Shown: positions 17,723 to 26,588 of the stretch, in pieces | Layout of the letters: the number at the start of each line of letters is the position of its first letter | How positions within the stretch are numbered: position 1 is the stretch's first letter | Source: Streptomyces solicavernae | GTDB lineage: Bacteria; Actinomycetota; Actinomycetes; Streptomycetales; Streptomycetaceae | Reading direction: 5' to 3' | Assembly (NCBI RefSeq): GCF_029968095.1 | Contig: NZ_JASCIR010000027.1 | Span: forward strand, 27,674 to 91,673 | Length of the DNA: 64,000 nt | The notes under the pieces: model-generated | What the model was told of the DNA's origin: nothing | Databases searched by the model: none | Seen by the model: the letters and a program-made list of their open reading frames with translations, nothing else | Made by a program: the position numbers and the translations under genes

Positions 17723-18526
17723 GGCGATCCGCCCCTCGTCCATGCGCAGGAGCAGCAGCCGCGCCCCGGTGTGCTCCAGGAACTCGTCGACGGCCTGGCG
17801 GGAGCCCTGCCAGTAGCCGTAGTCGTCGATGAGCAGGACGCCGCCGGGCGACAACCGGTCGTAGAGGTGGTCGAGTTCGTGTTTCGTGGAGGCGTACCAG
17901 TCGGTGTCGAGGCGCAGGATGGAGATCTGCTCGGGCGCCTCGTCGGGCACGGTCTCCTCGACCTTGCCGACGACGTAGTGCATCCGCTCCTCGGGGTAAG
18001 GGACGCTCTCGAAGCCGGACTTGACGTCGTCGAGGTCGGCGACGGCCCAGATCGGGCGGTCCTTGCCCTGGATGTCCAGGAGTTCCTGCGCGGGCCTGCC
18101 GTCGCGCCGCACGTCCAGCTCAGTGGGCGGGGTCATGCCCTCGTACGTGTCGAAGAGGTACAGGTGGCGGTCGGTCGCGCCGAGGGAGAGCAGGGTCTTG
18201 GCGCAGGCCTGCATCGAACCGCCGCGCCACACCCCGCACTCCACGATGTCGCCGGGGATGTCGTGGGCGACGACGTGCCGGATGGCGAGGATGAAGGCGT
18301 TGAGCTTCTCCGGCGAGGTCATCGTGCGCGGCTTCACCTCGCGGATGATCGCCTTCGCCTCGTCGTCGTAGTCGTCCGGGAGCACCAGGTCCTTGGGCTT
18401 CGGCTTCGCCTTGGGGGCGGGGGCCGGGGCTGCCGCGGACGGCTTCGGTGCGGGGGCGGCCGCTCGGGTCAGCTGGTATCCGGTGAGCTGCTTCAGTACG
18501 CCGTTCACTGCTTTTCGCCATGCCAT
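17711..18526 (-). CDS. TylF/MycF-type O-methyltransferase
   Basis: A 271-aa member of the macrocin O-methyltransferase (TylF) family. Key segments are IVECGVWRGGSM (SAM loop), LYLFDTYEGMTPP, ISILRLDTDWYAST and GVLLIDDYGYWQGSRQAVDEF, the last with the acidic metal-binding residues of this metal-dependent group. Known relatives methylate sugar hydroxyls of macrolides or surface glycans. Here a polymer sugar is the likely acceptor, from context. An Ala/Pro/Lys linker (residues ~22-45) separates a short N-terminal helix from the catalytic part. ATG 18526 is the best start although no good ribosome binding site is visible. The stop lies in a tandem repeat. Confidence 0.87.
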   Translation of the reverse strand: MAWRKAVNGVLKQLTGYQLTRAAAPAPKPSAAAPAPAPKAKPKPKDLVLPDDYDDEAKAIIREVKPRTMTSPEKLNAFILAIRHVVAHDIPGDIVECGVWRGGSMQACAKTLLSLGATDRHLYLFDTYEGMTPPTELDVRRDGRPAQELLDIQGKDRPIWAVADLDDVKSGFESVPYPEERMHYVVGKVEETVPDEAPEQISILRLDTDWYASTKHELDHLYDRLSPGGVLLIDDYGYWQGSRQAVDEFLEHTGARLLLLRMDEGRIAVKP

Positions 18527-18581
18527 GCGGCGGGACGATACGCGCGCGCCGCCGCCGATGTCACGTTTCGTCAACGAATCC

Positions 18582-19322
18582 TTACTGTGCGTGCGGTGCG
18601 GGGGTGTGGGACGTCGTGGGCCGCGCGGGCTCGGGCACGGCGGCGGGCCTGCCGCACTGTCCGCGCCCGGCCAGCGGTTCGGGCAGCGGGACGCCCTCGA
18701 CGCCGCCGACGCGGTTGGCCCACCACCGGGTGGTGGCCCGAACAAAGGTCATGGTGAGCCGGGGGTAGTTCTTCGGCTTGCGGAAGACGCCGACGGTGTC
18801 GCCCCAGTAGGCGTGCTTGGCGTCGATGCCCTTGTAGCTGTGCCAGATGCCCTTGGCGGGCGGGAAGTCGGTGTAGGCCTCGACGAGTTCGAGCTGCGTG
18901 TACGCGGCCAGGGCGCGGAAGCCGTCCGGGTAGTAGCGCCAGCAGTCCTGCTGGTCGTGCTCATGGCCGCGGGACGGGGCGGTGACGAAGGCGGTGCCGC
19001 CGGGCCTGAGCACGCGGGCGATCTCCAGCATGGACGCCCAGAAGAACGGGATGTGCTCGAAGGCCTGACCGGACAGCAGGAAGTCCGCGCTGTTCGACTT
19101 CACCGGAACGCGGTACGGCCTGGGCATCACGCGGTCGACGTTGGGGCCGTCCCACACGTCGACCCCGCAGTAGTCGATGTCCCGCCCCTTCAGGAGCGCC
19201 CGGTGCGTGAGCTTCTGCCCGTCCGAGACACGGGAGCCCAGGTCGACGACCCGCTGGCGGCGGTCGGTGGGCATGTACTCCTCGATGCAGAGCGCCATCT
19301 GCTCGTACGCGGACCTGTGCAC
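18582..19322 (-). CDS. Class I SAM-dependent methyltransferase (type 11)
   Basis: A 246-aa methyltransferase with RVVDLGSRVSDGQ as SAM loop and DFLLSGQAFEHIPFFW then IARVLRPGGTAFVTAPS as post-loops, typical of Methyltransf_11 enzymes. GTG 19322 is preceded by a purine-rich AGGATGAGG. The last ~30 residues are Pro/Ala-rich and unlikely to be catalytic. It is the first gene of the leftward group (19322 to 9991) and is divergent from the beta-domain gene at 19441, with 118 bp between them that must hold both promoters. The acceptor is unknown; a glycan or lipid-linked intermediate is plausible from the neighbours. Confidence 0.82.
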   Translation of the reverse strand: MHRSAYEQMALCIEEYMPTDRRQRVVDLGSRVSDGQKLTHRALLKGRDIDYCGVDVWDGPNVDRVMPRPYRVPVKSNSADFLLSGQAFEHIPFFWASMLEIARVLRPGGTAFVTAPSRGHEHDQQDCWRYYPDGFRALAAYTQLELVEAYTDFPPAKGIWHSYKGIDAKHAYWGDTVGVFRKPKNYPRLTMTFVRATTRWWANRVGGVEGVPLPEPLAGRGQCGRPAAVPEPARPTTSHTPAPHAQ

Positions 19323-19440
19323 GGGGCCTCATCCTCAACTCGGGTGCGTTGCGGTCATCAACGGCCTGCCGGGCGACGAGGTCACGCCCCGCGGGCCCGT
19401 CCGGCGGGGACTTCGGGACGGGTCGGGGCAAAGTAGGCGA

Positions 19441-20439
19441 ATGCATCGAATGGGGTTCGTCGTACGGAGCCGTTCGCACCGGTTCCGCCTGGAGCGGCTC
19501 GCCGCGGGCCGCTCCCGCGGGCGCGGGGCCCTGCTGCCGCCGCCCGTCCACCTCTCGCTTGGCGACAGCCGGACGTTCAACCTCGCCCTCGACCCGCCGG
19601 AGCCGGTGGGCCGCGCCCGGCTCGTCGTCTCGCGCGGCGGCGTGCGCCATGAGGTGCCGCTCGCCGTGGAACGCCGCGCGGCGGGCGGCGGCCGGCTGCT
19701 CACCGCGACCGCCACGCTGCGCGGTCCCGGCGCCGAGCCGGGCGCCTCCGGCCTGCATCTGGCCGACGGGGTCTGGCGGCTGACCGTGGTCACCACCGGC
19801 CCGGAGGGCCGCGTACGGCGGCGGGGCCTCACCCTCGGCCCCGAGGCGCCCCCACCGACGGCACCGCCGCCCGCGACGCCTCCTGCCATGCCGCCTGCCA
19901 CGCCGCCCGCCACTCCGACGCTGCGGTACGCGCCCGACGCCCGCACCGGCGCCCTGATCCGGGTCGTGCGCTGCCGCGGCGGGCGGGCCGCGCTGCAGGT
20001 CACCCGGCCGCTGCCGCACGCCGAGCTGGTCCGCTTCGAGCCGCGCGGCGACGGCGCCGCCGTACACGTCCGGCTGGTCGCGGCCGCACCCGAGGGCTGG
20101 CGCGCGGAGGCGGTACGGCGCCGGGACGGCGTCACCGTACCGGCCCGACTCAGCTCGCAGAACGGCAAGTTCACGCTCGACCTGCCGCTCGGCGGGATGG
20201 CGGGGGCCGGACCCGGCCAGTGGGTGTGGGACTTCCGGCTGCTGCGCGGCCCGGACCCGGCCCGCCACGCGCTGCCGCTCGCCCGCCGCCTCACCGACGT
20301 ACGCGACCCGGCGACCGCCTTCCCCGCGCCGTTCCGCGTCTTCGCGCTGCCCTGCGGCTCGCTCGTCCGGGCGCACGCCCACTTCACGAAGTCCGGCGGG
20401 TTCGCCGTGACCTGCCTCGAACTGACGGAGGACCGATGA
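19441..20439 (+). CDS. Beta-rich accessory-domain protein of the glycopolymer cluster
   Basis: A 332-aa protein with no catalytic motif that I recognise. Two beta-rich halves (residues ~5-135 and ~160-330) flank a Pro/Thr/Ala linker (~139-160). The halves carry the tryptophan-strand pattern seen inside the large GT2/TagF-like enzymes nearby: DGVWRLTVV in the first and GQWVWDFRLL in the second, the latter followed by SGGFAVTCLEL, comparable to the SGNLALRL and HLAFRL strands of the enzymes. I infer a stand-alone version of their linker domain, perhaps a glycan-binding or scaffold partner. ATG 19441 or ATG 19450 could start it. Its stop overlaps the next ATG (ATGA), so it is coupled to the GT4-Stealth gene. 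Confidence 0.7.
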   Translation: MHRMGFVVRSRSHRFRLERLAAGRSRGRGALLPPPVHLSLGDSRTFNLALDPPEPVGRARLVVSRGGVRHEVPLAVERRAAGGGRLLTATATLRGPGAEPGASGLHLADGVWRLTVVTTGPEGRVRRRGLTLGPEAPPPTAPPPATPPAMPPATPPATPTLRYAPDARTGALIRVVRCRGGRAALQVTRPLPHAELVRFEPRGDGAAVHVRLVAAAPEGWRAEAVRRRDGVTVPARLSSQNGKFTLDLPLGGMAGAGPGQWVWDFRLLRGPDPARHALPLARRLTDVRDPATAFPAPFRVFALPCGSLVRAHAHFTKSGGFAVTCLELTEDR

Positions 20440-23384
20440 AGATCACGTACCTGCTGACCCGGGGCGACGAGACGGGCGGCACCGAACTAGCCACCTGCAC
20501 CCAGGCCCAGCACCTCGCCGGCCGGTGCGAGGTCGAGGTCCTGTCGGTGTTCCGCACCCGGCCCGAGCCGTACTTCCCCGAGGCCCGCGCGCTGCCCGTG
20601 CGCCACCTGGTCGACCGCACGGCGAGCCCCGGACGCCCGGTCCGCGAGTCCCGCCTGGACGAGGAGACCTGCCGCACGCTGGCCGCGCTGCCGAGCGAGC
20701 TGGTCGCGCCCGCCTGGGAGCCGACGTTCGACCGGCTCTCCGACGTCGAGCTGTCGACGGCGCTCGCCGCCCTGGACACGGACGTCCTGGTGACGACCTC
20801 GCCCGCGCTCCTGGCCGCGGCCGTGACGCACGCACCGGCCCGGGTGGTGACGGTGCATCAGGAACATCGCCCGTCGCAGCGCCGCGGCGCCTCCGTCGAG
20901 CCGCTGCTGCTGCACGGGCCCCGGCTCGACGCCCTGGTCACGCCGGCCGAGCGCACCCGCCTGTGGCTCGCCGAGTCCCTGGGCGCCAGCGCGCCCGAGC
21001 TCGCGGTGATCCCGAACGCTGTCCCGGACGGCTTCCGCCCGAGCGCCGACGGCGAGGGCCGGGTGATCGTGATGGCGGCGCGTCTGGCCGGGGAGAAGCG
21101 GGTCGACCACGCCGTACGGGCCTTCGCCCAGGTCGCCGACGCCCACCCGGACTGGACGCTGCGCGTCTTCGGCGGCGGCCGGCCGGCGGACGAGCTGCGC
21201 CGCCTGGTCGACGGCTCGGGCCTGCAGGACCGGGTCGAACTCCTCGGCCCCTGCCGGGACATGGCCGCCGAGTGGGCCAAGGCGGGCCTGAGCCTGCTGA
21301 CCTCGGGACACGACGAGGCCTTCCCGCCGGTCCTCCTGGAGGCGCTGGCGGCCGGGGTCCCGGTGGTGGCGTACGACGTGCTGACCGGGCCCGCCGAGAT
21401 CGTCCGGCACCGGGTCGACGGGCTGCTCGTGCCGCCGGGCGACGTCGACGGTCTCGCCGCCGCGATGAGCTCCCTGATGGGCGACCCGGAGACCCGCCGG
21501 GGCTATGGGCTCGCCGCGCGCCGGGGCGTGTACGAGCGCTTCTCCCCGGTCCGCGTCACCGGGCTCTGGGAGGACCTCTTCACCCGGCTCGTGGCCCGCC
21601 GCGACCGCCCCGAACGGCTCGCCGAGCGGGCCGACCGGGCCGCCGCCGCGATCGGTGCGGGCGGCGGGACCTTCCGGGCCACCGCCCCGTACCTGCTCAG
21701 CGCCCTGCCGGCCGCCGACGAGCACGCGCGCGAGAACGAACTCCTGGAGACCGGCGCCGCCAAGCGCCTGGTCCGCTCCGTGGGCCGCCTGGCCGAGCAG
21801 CGGGACGACCTGACGCTGCCCGCCGCGGTCGACCGGAACCTCGAACTGACCGCCTCCGCGCTCCGGTCGTACGCCGTCCCGTACGTCCTGGTGCGCACCG
21901 GCGGGACGACACACACCCTCGCCGTGGACGCCGCCGACCGCGCGCTCGCGCTCAAGGCACTGGCCGAGGCCGCCTCCGGCGAGGCGGTCTACGCGGAGCT
22001 GGTCCGGCCGCGCGACGCCGCCCCGGGGCCGGTGCTCGCCGAGCGCCTGGACTCGGTGGGCGAGGTCGCCGGGGTGAAGATCTTCCGGCCGGTCACCACG
22101 TCCACGCTTTCGCTGCGGTACGGGGCGGGGGAGGCCTGCACGGTCGCTTTCTGGCGGCGGGAGCAGGAGGGGGAGGGCCAGGGCGAGGGCCAGGGACAGG
22201 GCCAGGGACAGGGCCAGGGACAGGGACAGGGACAGGGCCGGGGACAGGGAGAGGGAGAGCGCCAGAAGGAGGGCCAGGGGAAAGGCGAGGGGGACGGCGG
22301 GCCATGGCGCGCGCCGTTCGGCACCACGCTCGCGGGCGCGGAGCTGCCGTCCCTGCGGCCCTCGGCGGCGCTGACGGTGGCCGGCCGCCGCCACCCCACC
22401 CTTGAGGTGTTCGCCGAGCGCCTGATGAAGGACGTCGACTTCCCCGTGGACGCCGTCTACACCTGGGTGGACGACACCGACCCGCGCTGGCGCGCCCGCC
22501 GTGACGCGGCGCGCGGGCCGGCCGGCGAGTCGGCGGACAACGGGACGGTGCGCTTCCGCAACCGCGACGAACTCCGGTACTCCCTGCGGTCGCTGGCGCA
22601 GTACGCGCCGTGGATCCGGCATGTGTACCTGGTGACGGCGGGGCAGCGCCCGGACTGGCTCGACCCCGGCCACCCGGGCCTGACGGTCGTCGGCCACGAG
22701 GAGATCTTCCCGGACCCGGCGGCGGCCCTGCCCACCTTCAACTCGCACGCCATCGAGGCGCAGCTGCACCGCATCGAGGGCCTGTCGGAGCACTTCCTGT
22801 ACCTGAACGACGACGTGTTCCTCGGCCGTCCGACCACCCCGGAGACCTTCTTCCTCAGCTCCGGCCTGGTCCGGCTGTTCTGGTCGTCGGTGCCGGTGCC
22901 CGCGCAGCCGCCGTCGGACGCGGACGAGGGCTGCCTGGCGGCGGCGAAGAACAACCGGGCCCTGCTCCAGCGGGACTTCGGGCGCACCCTCACGCACGGC
23001 TTCCTGCACGTCCCGCACGCCCTGCGCCGCAGCGTCCTCGAAGAGCTCTCCGAGCGGTACGCGGACGAGCTGGCCGCCACGTCCCGCAGCCGTTTCCGCT
23101 CCCGCACCGACCTGTCCCCGGTGTCGTCCCTGTACCAGCACTACGCGTACCTGACGGGCCGCGCGGTGCCCGGCGCGCTCGCGTACGACTACGTCGACAT
23201 CGCCGACCGGGCGGGGCACGCGCGGCTCGGGCGGATCCTGCAGAGCCGCAACAAGACGGTGTTCTGCATCGGCGAGTCCCAGGACGGGACACTCTCCGAG
23301 CAGGAGACGGCGCTCGCGCTGCGGGCGTTCCTGACGGCGTACTTCCCGGTCCCCTCGCCCTACGAGCGGTCCCGGCGCTCCTGA
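20436..23384 (+). CDS. GT4 glycosyltransferase / Stealth phosphotransferase fusion
   Basis: A 982-aa fusion. Residues 1-~390 are a GT4 domain (GDETGGTELA, VIVMAARLAGEKRVDHAVRA, HDEAFPPVLLEALAAGVP). Residues ~668-975 are a Stealth-family sugar-1-phosphate transferase with conserved regions CR1 (VDAVYTWVDDTDP), CR2 (FRNRDELRYSLRSLAQYAP), CR3 (HFLYLNDDVFLGRP) and a His/Tyr-rich CR4. Stealth enzymes form phosphodiester links between sugars in surface polymers. Between them are a poorly conserved region and a Gly-Gln repeat (residues ~578-621) encoded by tandem 6-bp units. Coupled to the beta-domain gene upstream. This enzyme could build a sugar-phosphate repeat distinct from the glycerol-phosphate parts made by the TagF-like proteins. 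Confidence 0.88.
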   Translation: MKITYLLTRGDETGGTELATCTQAQHLAGRCEVEVLSVFRTRPEPYFPEARALPVRHLVDRTASPGRPVRESRLDEETCRTLAALPSELVAPAWEPTFDRLSDVELSTALAALDTDVLVTTSPALLAAAVTHAPARVVTVHQEHRPSQRRGASVEPLLLHGPRLDALVTPAERTRLWLAESLGASAPELAVIPNAVPDGFRPSADGEGRVIVMAARLAGEKRVDHAVRAFAQVADAHPDWTLRVFGGGRPADELRRLVDGSGLQDRVELLGPCRDMAAEWAKAGLSLLTSGHDEAFPPVLLEALAAGVPVVAYDVLTGPAEIVRHRVDGLLVPPGDVDGLAAAMSSLMGDPETRRGYGLAARRGVYERFSPVRVTGLWEDLFTRLVARRDRPERLAERADRAAAAIGAGGGTFRATAPYLLSALPAADEHARENELLETGAAKRLVRSVGRLAEQRDDLTLPAAVDRNLELTASALRSYAVPYVLVRTGGTTHTLAVDAADRALALKALAEAASGEAVYAELVRPRDAAPGPVLAERLDSVGEVAGVKIFRPVTTSTLSLRYGAGEACTVAFWRREQEGEGQGEGQGQGQGQGQGQGQGQGRGQGEGERQKEGQGKGEGDGGPWRAPFGTTLAGAELPSLRPSAALTVAGRRHPTLEVFAERLMKDVDFPVDAVYTWVDDTDPRWRARRDAARGPAGESADNGTVRFRNRDELRYSLRSLAQYAPWIRHVYLVTAGQRPDWLDPGHPGLTVVGHEEIFPDPAAALPTFNSHAIEAQLHRIEGLSEHFLYLNDDVFLGRPTTPETFFLSSGLVRLFWSSVPVPAQPPSDADEGCLAAAKNNRALLQRDFGRTLTHGFLHVPHALRRSVLEELSERYADELAATSRSRFRSRTDLSPVSSLYQHYAYLTGRAVPGALAYDYVDIADRAGHARLGRILQSRNKTVFCIGESQDGTLSEQETALALRAFLTAYFPVPSPYERSRRS
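22170..22296 (+). repeat. 6-bp in-frame tandem repeat (Gly-Gln)
   Basis: About twenty alternating ggccag / ggacag / ggcgag units encode a Gly-Gln/Gly-Glu tract between the GT4 and Stealth domains. The short unit should make it prone to length change without frameshift. Confidence 0.9.
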
Positions 23385-23400
23385 CCGCCCCGGGTGAATC

Positions 23401-23420
23401 CAGCCCGTCCGGCGCTTGAG
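23401..23420 (+). repeat. Dispersed intergenic motif (copy A)
   Basis: A copy of cagcccgtccggcgcttgag, 16 bp past the GT4-Stealth stop. The rest of this 158-bp convergent gap holds a 15-bp repeat (ggaccgcagcccca, 23503-23532) and no gene. Confidence 0.7.
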
Positions 23421-23542
23421 GGCGAGGGCGCAGGCCGACAAACCAGCCCCCCGTCCGGCCCGAGGACAAGGCAGGCCGATGCAGGTCTGGGGCGCAGCCC
23501 GGGGACCGCAGCCCCAGGGACCGCAGCCCCGGACCACGGCAA

Positions 23543-25153
23543 CTACGCGGCGGGCGCCGACCACCCCACCGGCTTCTCCGGCGGCCGCCGGACATAGTGC
23601 CGCAGCACCCCGCTCCGCGTCCGGTAATCGGCCCGCAGCAGGAACTCCTCGCTCACGACGGTGAGTTTGGCCCGCTCGGTCGCACTCTTCGGGTCCCACG
23701 CGGTGCTCGCCGCGTACGGCTCCGCGAGCAGCCACACGTGCTCCAGGTCCGCGAGCCGCCGCCGCAGCTCCCCGGGGCCGGTCTCCTGTCCGTACAGCGT
23801 CCCCGAGGCGGCCGCGGTGCGCGCGAGGGCGATGTCGTTGGTGTTCTGGAACTCGCGCGGGTAGGCCAGCGCGGTGCGCCGCGCGACGGACGGGAGGTAC
23901 AGCATCGCGTCACCCGGACCGATCCGCTCCGCCACGACCTTGGCGAGCGCCGCCGGGTCGTCGGGCCGCTGGTCCGTCGTACGGTCTCCCTGGTGCAGCG
24001 GCAGCTGCCAGCAGAACGCGAGCGCGACCACCGCGGCCCCGAAGAGCGCGCCGCCCGCCCGGCGGCCCGGCCGGGAACGCATCATCCGGAAGCCGCGGGC
24101 GATCCGCTCGGCACCGGCGGCGGCGCACAGCGGCACACCGGCGAGCGCGAAGAACAGGAAGCGGTCGTGGTGCAGCGGCGCGTACTGGGAGGCGGCCAGG
24201 AGGACCGCGGGCGGCAGCACCATGAGCGGCATCGCGACCGCGTTGAGGGAGAGCCGGCCGGTGCGTTCGAGGGGCGAGTTGAGGGAGACGCAGGCGAGCA
24301 ACAGGGCCGCGGTGAGGACGAGTTCGGTCGGCCCGGCGAAGGCCTTGAGGAGAGAGGCGGAGCTGCCCTCGTCGGCGGCCGCGAGCCAGGCCGGGTGCCC
24401 GCTCTGGCCGAGGGTGAGCCGGGCCAGCGGCAGCAGCACGGTGAGCGTGGCGCAGCCGCAGACGGCCCAGTTGCGCCAGGCCTGCCGGTCGAGGCGTTTC
24501 CAGGACAGCAGCAGCGTGACGGCGTGCGCGAGCAGGATCAGCGCGGCGAGCTGGTGCAGCAGCACGGTCGCGGTGACGACGGCCCCGTACAGGCACCAGT
24601 CCTTGACGCGGCCCTGCCGTACGGCCCGGACGAGCAGCAGCGTGGCGCCGGTGACTCCGGCGGCGACGAGCGCGTAACTGCGGCCCTCCTGGGCGTAGTA
24701 GCCGGTGAGTGGGGTCGCCGCATAGAGGAGTCCGGCCCAGAGGCCGACGCGGGGGCGGGCGAGGCGGACGCCGAGTGCGGCGACGAGGCCCGCGGTCGCG
24801 GCCCCGGCGAGCACCGACGGCAGCCGCAGGGCGACCTCGCCGGGGTGCACGGAGAGCACGGCGTGCATGAGGAGGTAGTAGAGGCCGTGGACGGCGTCGG
24901 CGCTGCCGAGCAGCCGCACGATCTCGGGGAGCGAACGGGTGGCCACCTGGTGAGTGACCCCTTCGTCGCGCCACATGGACGCGCGGTCCAGGCCCCAGAG
25001 GCCGAGGACGAGCATGGCGGAGGCGGGAACGAGCACGGCCGTGACGGCCGGCCTGGCGGTGAGCGCCGCCCATGCGGTGCGGACGTGGCCCGGCGCGGCG
25101 GCCGTGGCGGACGGTCCGGCAGCGAGGGCCGCGCGAAGAGTCGTGACCTGCAT
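23543..25153 (-). CDS. GT39-like membrane glycosyltransferase (GT-C)
   Basis: A 536-aa polytopic membrane protein with about ten to twelve hydrophobic segments. The first extracytoplasmic loop carries SMWRDEG, the acidic catalytic motif of protein-mannosyltransferase/ArnT-like GT-C enzymes, followed by YYLLMHAVL and GYYAQEGRSYAL, both typical of this family. Such enzymes use polyprenyl-phosphate sugars and act on the outer face of the membrane. A soluble C-terminal part (residues ~420-536) follows. Start ATG 25153 is near a divergent gene with 82 bp between. It probably decorates the exported polymer or a protein; the acceptor cannot be told. Confidence 0.85.
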   Translation of the reverse strand: MQVTTLRAALAAGPSATAAAPGHVRTAWAALTARPAVTAVLVPASAMLVLGLWGLDRASMWRDEGVTHQVATRSLPEIVRLLGSADAVHGLYYLLMHAVLSVHPGEVALRLPSVLAGAATAGLVAALGVRLARPRVGLWAGLLYAATPLTGYYAQEGRSYALVAAGVTGATLLLVRAVRQGRVKDWCLYGAVVTATVLLHQLAALILLAHAVTLLLSWKRLDRQAWRNWAVCGCATLTVLLPLARLTLGQSGHPAWLAAADEGSSASLLKAFAGPTELVLTAALLLACVSLNSPLERTGRLSLNAVAMPLMVLPPAVLLAASQYAPLHHDRFLFFALAGVPLCAAAGAERIARGFRMMRSRPGRRAGGALFGAAVVALAFCWQLPLHQGDRTTDQRPDDPAALAKVVAERIGPGDAMLYLPSVARRTALAYPREFQNTNDIALARTAAASGTLYGQETGPGELRRRLADLEHVWLLAEPYAASTAWDPKSATERAKLTVVSEEFLLRADYRTRSGVLRHYVRRPPEKPVGWSAPAA

Positions 25154-25235
25154 GCGCCACAGTTTGTGCTATTAACTCACCGATCCTGTGGATTGACGGC
25201 TCCTCAGGTGGTTCGTGCGACCTACGCTGCCCTCG

Positions 25236-26552
25236 ATGACGACCACACTCCTGCCGCCCCGGCCGGAATTCCCCGGACCCGGCCGCCGCACCGCCGCCCG
25301 CACGCTGTTCACCCTGGCCGCCCTGGGTGTGACCTGGGTGGCCACGCGCGCTGTGATGCTGCTCCTGCTCGCCCGGGACGGCCGCCACCCGCTCGGCGTC
25401 GGCGGCATCGCCCGCGAGGTCCACACGCTCTACTTCCACTGGTACGGAGTACTCAGGCAGGGCGGCTTCCCCCTGGACGACCCGCTGTGGCAGTACCCGC
25501 CCGCCGCGGGCCCGGTGCTGCTCTCCCCCGGACTCCTGCCCGGACTCAGCTATTTCCAGGGCTTCGTCGCCCTCGCGCTGCTCGCGGACGCCGCCGTCGC
25601 CTGCGCGCTCGCCCGCGTGGGCGCCCGCCCGGGGCGCCGCCTCGCCGGGGCGGCGCTCTGGGTCGGCGGGCTCCCGCTGCTCCTGCACATCCCGCTGGCG
25701 CGGTACGACCTGCAGGTCACCGCGCTCGCCGTGCTCGCCCTGCTCTGCGCGGCGCGCAGACCCCGTACGGCCGGGGTGCTCGCCGCGGTCGGAGCCCTGG
25801 TGAAGCTCTGGCCGGCGCTCGCGCTGCTCGGCGTGGAGCGCGGGCGGGCCACGCGCGCGACCTGGGGCTCCGCGCTCGCCGCCGCGGCGGCCCTGCTGCT
25901 CGTGCTGGCGGCCGTCTTCGACCACCTCTTCGGGTTCCTGCGCCAACAGGGCGGGCGTGGCGTGCAGATCGAGTCGGTGGGCGGCACGGTGCTCGCGTTC
26001 GCGCGGCTGGCGGGGCAGCCGCTGCGGGTGGAGTACCGCTTCGGAGCGATGGAGTTCACCGGTCCGTACGTCGGCGCGGTCGCACAGGCGTCGCTGCTCG
26101 CGACCGGGCTCGGCTGCGCGGCGCTGCTGCTGTGGCGGGTGCGGGCGCGGCACTGGACGGAGGCGACGCCGTTCGACGCGGCGCTGTGCGCGGTGCTGCT
26201 GTTCACCGTCACGAGCCGGGTGATCAGCCCGCAGTACCTGATCTGGCTGCTCGGCCTCGCCGCGGTCTGCCTCACCTCGCGCGCGACCAGCCAGCGCCCG
26301 GCGGCCGCCCTGGTGACGGCCGCGGCGGCGGTCACCACGCTCGGGTACCCGCTGCTGTACGAGGAGGTCATGGCCGTCACCTGGACCGGAACCTGTGTCG
26401 TGTGCGTGCGGAACGCCCTGCTCGTCACAGCCGTCCTGCTGTCGTGGCGGGGGCTCTGGAGATCCGGCGTCCAGGCCGGGCCGCCACCGCGGGCGGACCT
26501 CCGCCACCTGCCGCCGGTCCCGCTGCCGCCCACCCCCACCAAACCCCACTAG
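25236..26552 (+). CDS. GT87-like membrane mannosyltransferase (DUF2029)
   Basis: A 438-aa protein with about ten membrane segments, resembling the GT87 polyprenol-phosphate-mannose-dependent alpha-mannosyltransferases of actinobacteria. Useful marks are the PLWQYPP loop, PLARYDLQVTAL, LVKLWPALALLG and SRVISPQYLIWLLG. ATG 25236 has no Shine-Dalgarno sequence. A TACGCT hexamer 8 bp upstream suggests a leaderless transcript. It is divergent from the GT39-like gene, and the two may be co-regulated from the short gap at 25154-25235. Likely role: adding mannose or a related sugar outside the membrane. Confidence 0.82.
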   Translation: MTTTLLPPRPEFPGPGRRTAARTLFTLAALGVTWVATRAVMLLLLARDGRHPLGVGGIAREVHTLYFHWYGVLRQGGFPLDDPLWQYPPAAGPVLLSPGLLPGLSYFQGFVALALLADAAVACALARVGARPGRRLAGAALWVGGLPLLLHIPLARYDLQVTALAVLALLCAARRPRTAGVLAAVGALVKLWPALALLGVERGRATRATWGSALAAAAALLLVLAAVFDHLFGFLRQQGGRGVQIESVGGTVLAFARLAGQPLRVEYRFGAMEFTGPYVGAVAQASLLATGLGCAALLLWRVRARHWTEATPFDAALCAVLLFTVTSRVISPQYLIWLLGLAAVCLTSRATSQRPAAALVTAAAAVTTLGYPLLYEEVMAVTWTGTCVVCVRNALLVTAVLLSWRGLWRSGVQAGPPPRADLRHLPPVPLPPTPTKPH

Positions 26553-26574
26553 TCGGACAATTCCCTGTAACAGC

Positions 26575-26580
26575 TAAAAT
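26575..26580 (+). promoter_or_regulatory. Possible -10 element of a leaderless gene (TAAAAT)
   Basis: TAAAAT ends 8 bp before ATG 26589, which also lacks a clear ribosome binding site. AT-rich hexamers are rare here. No convincing -35 is seen. Confidence 0.35.
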
Positions 26581-26588
26581 TCCGAGCT

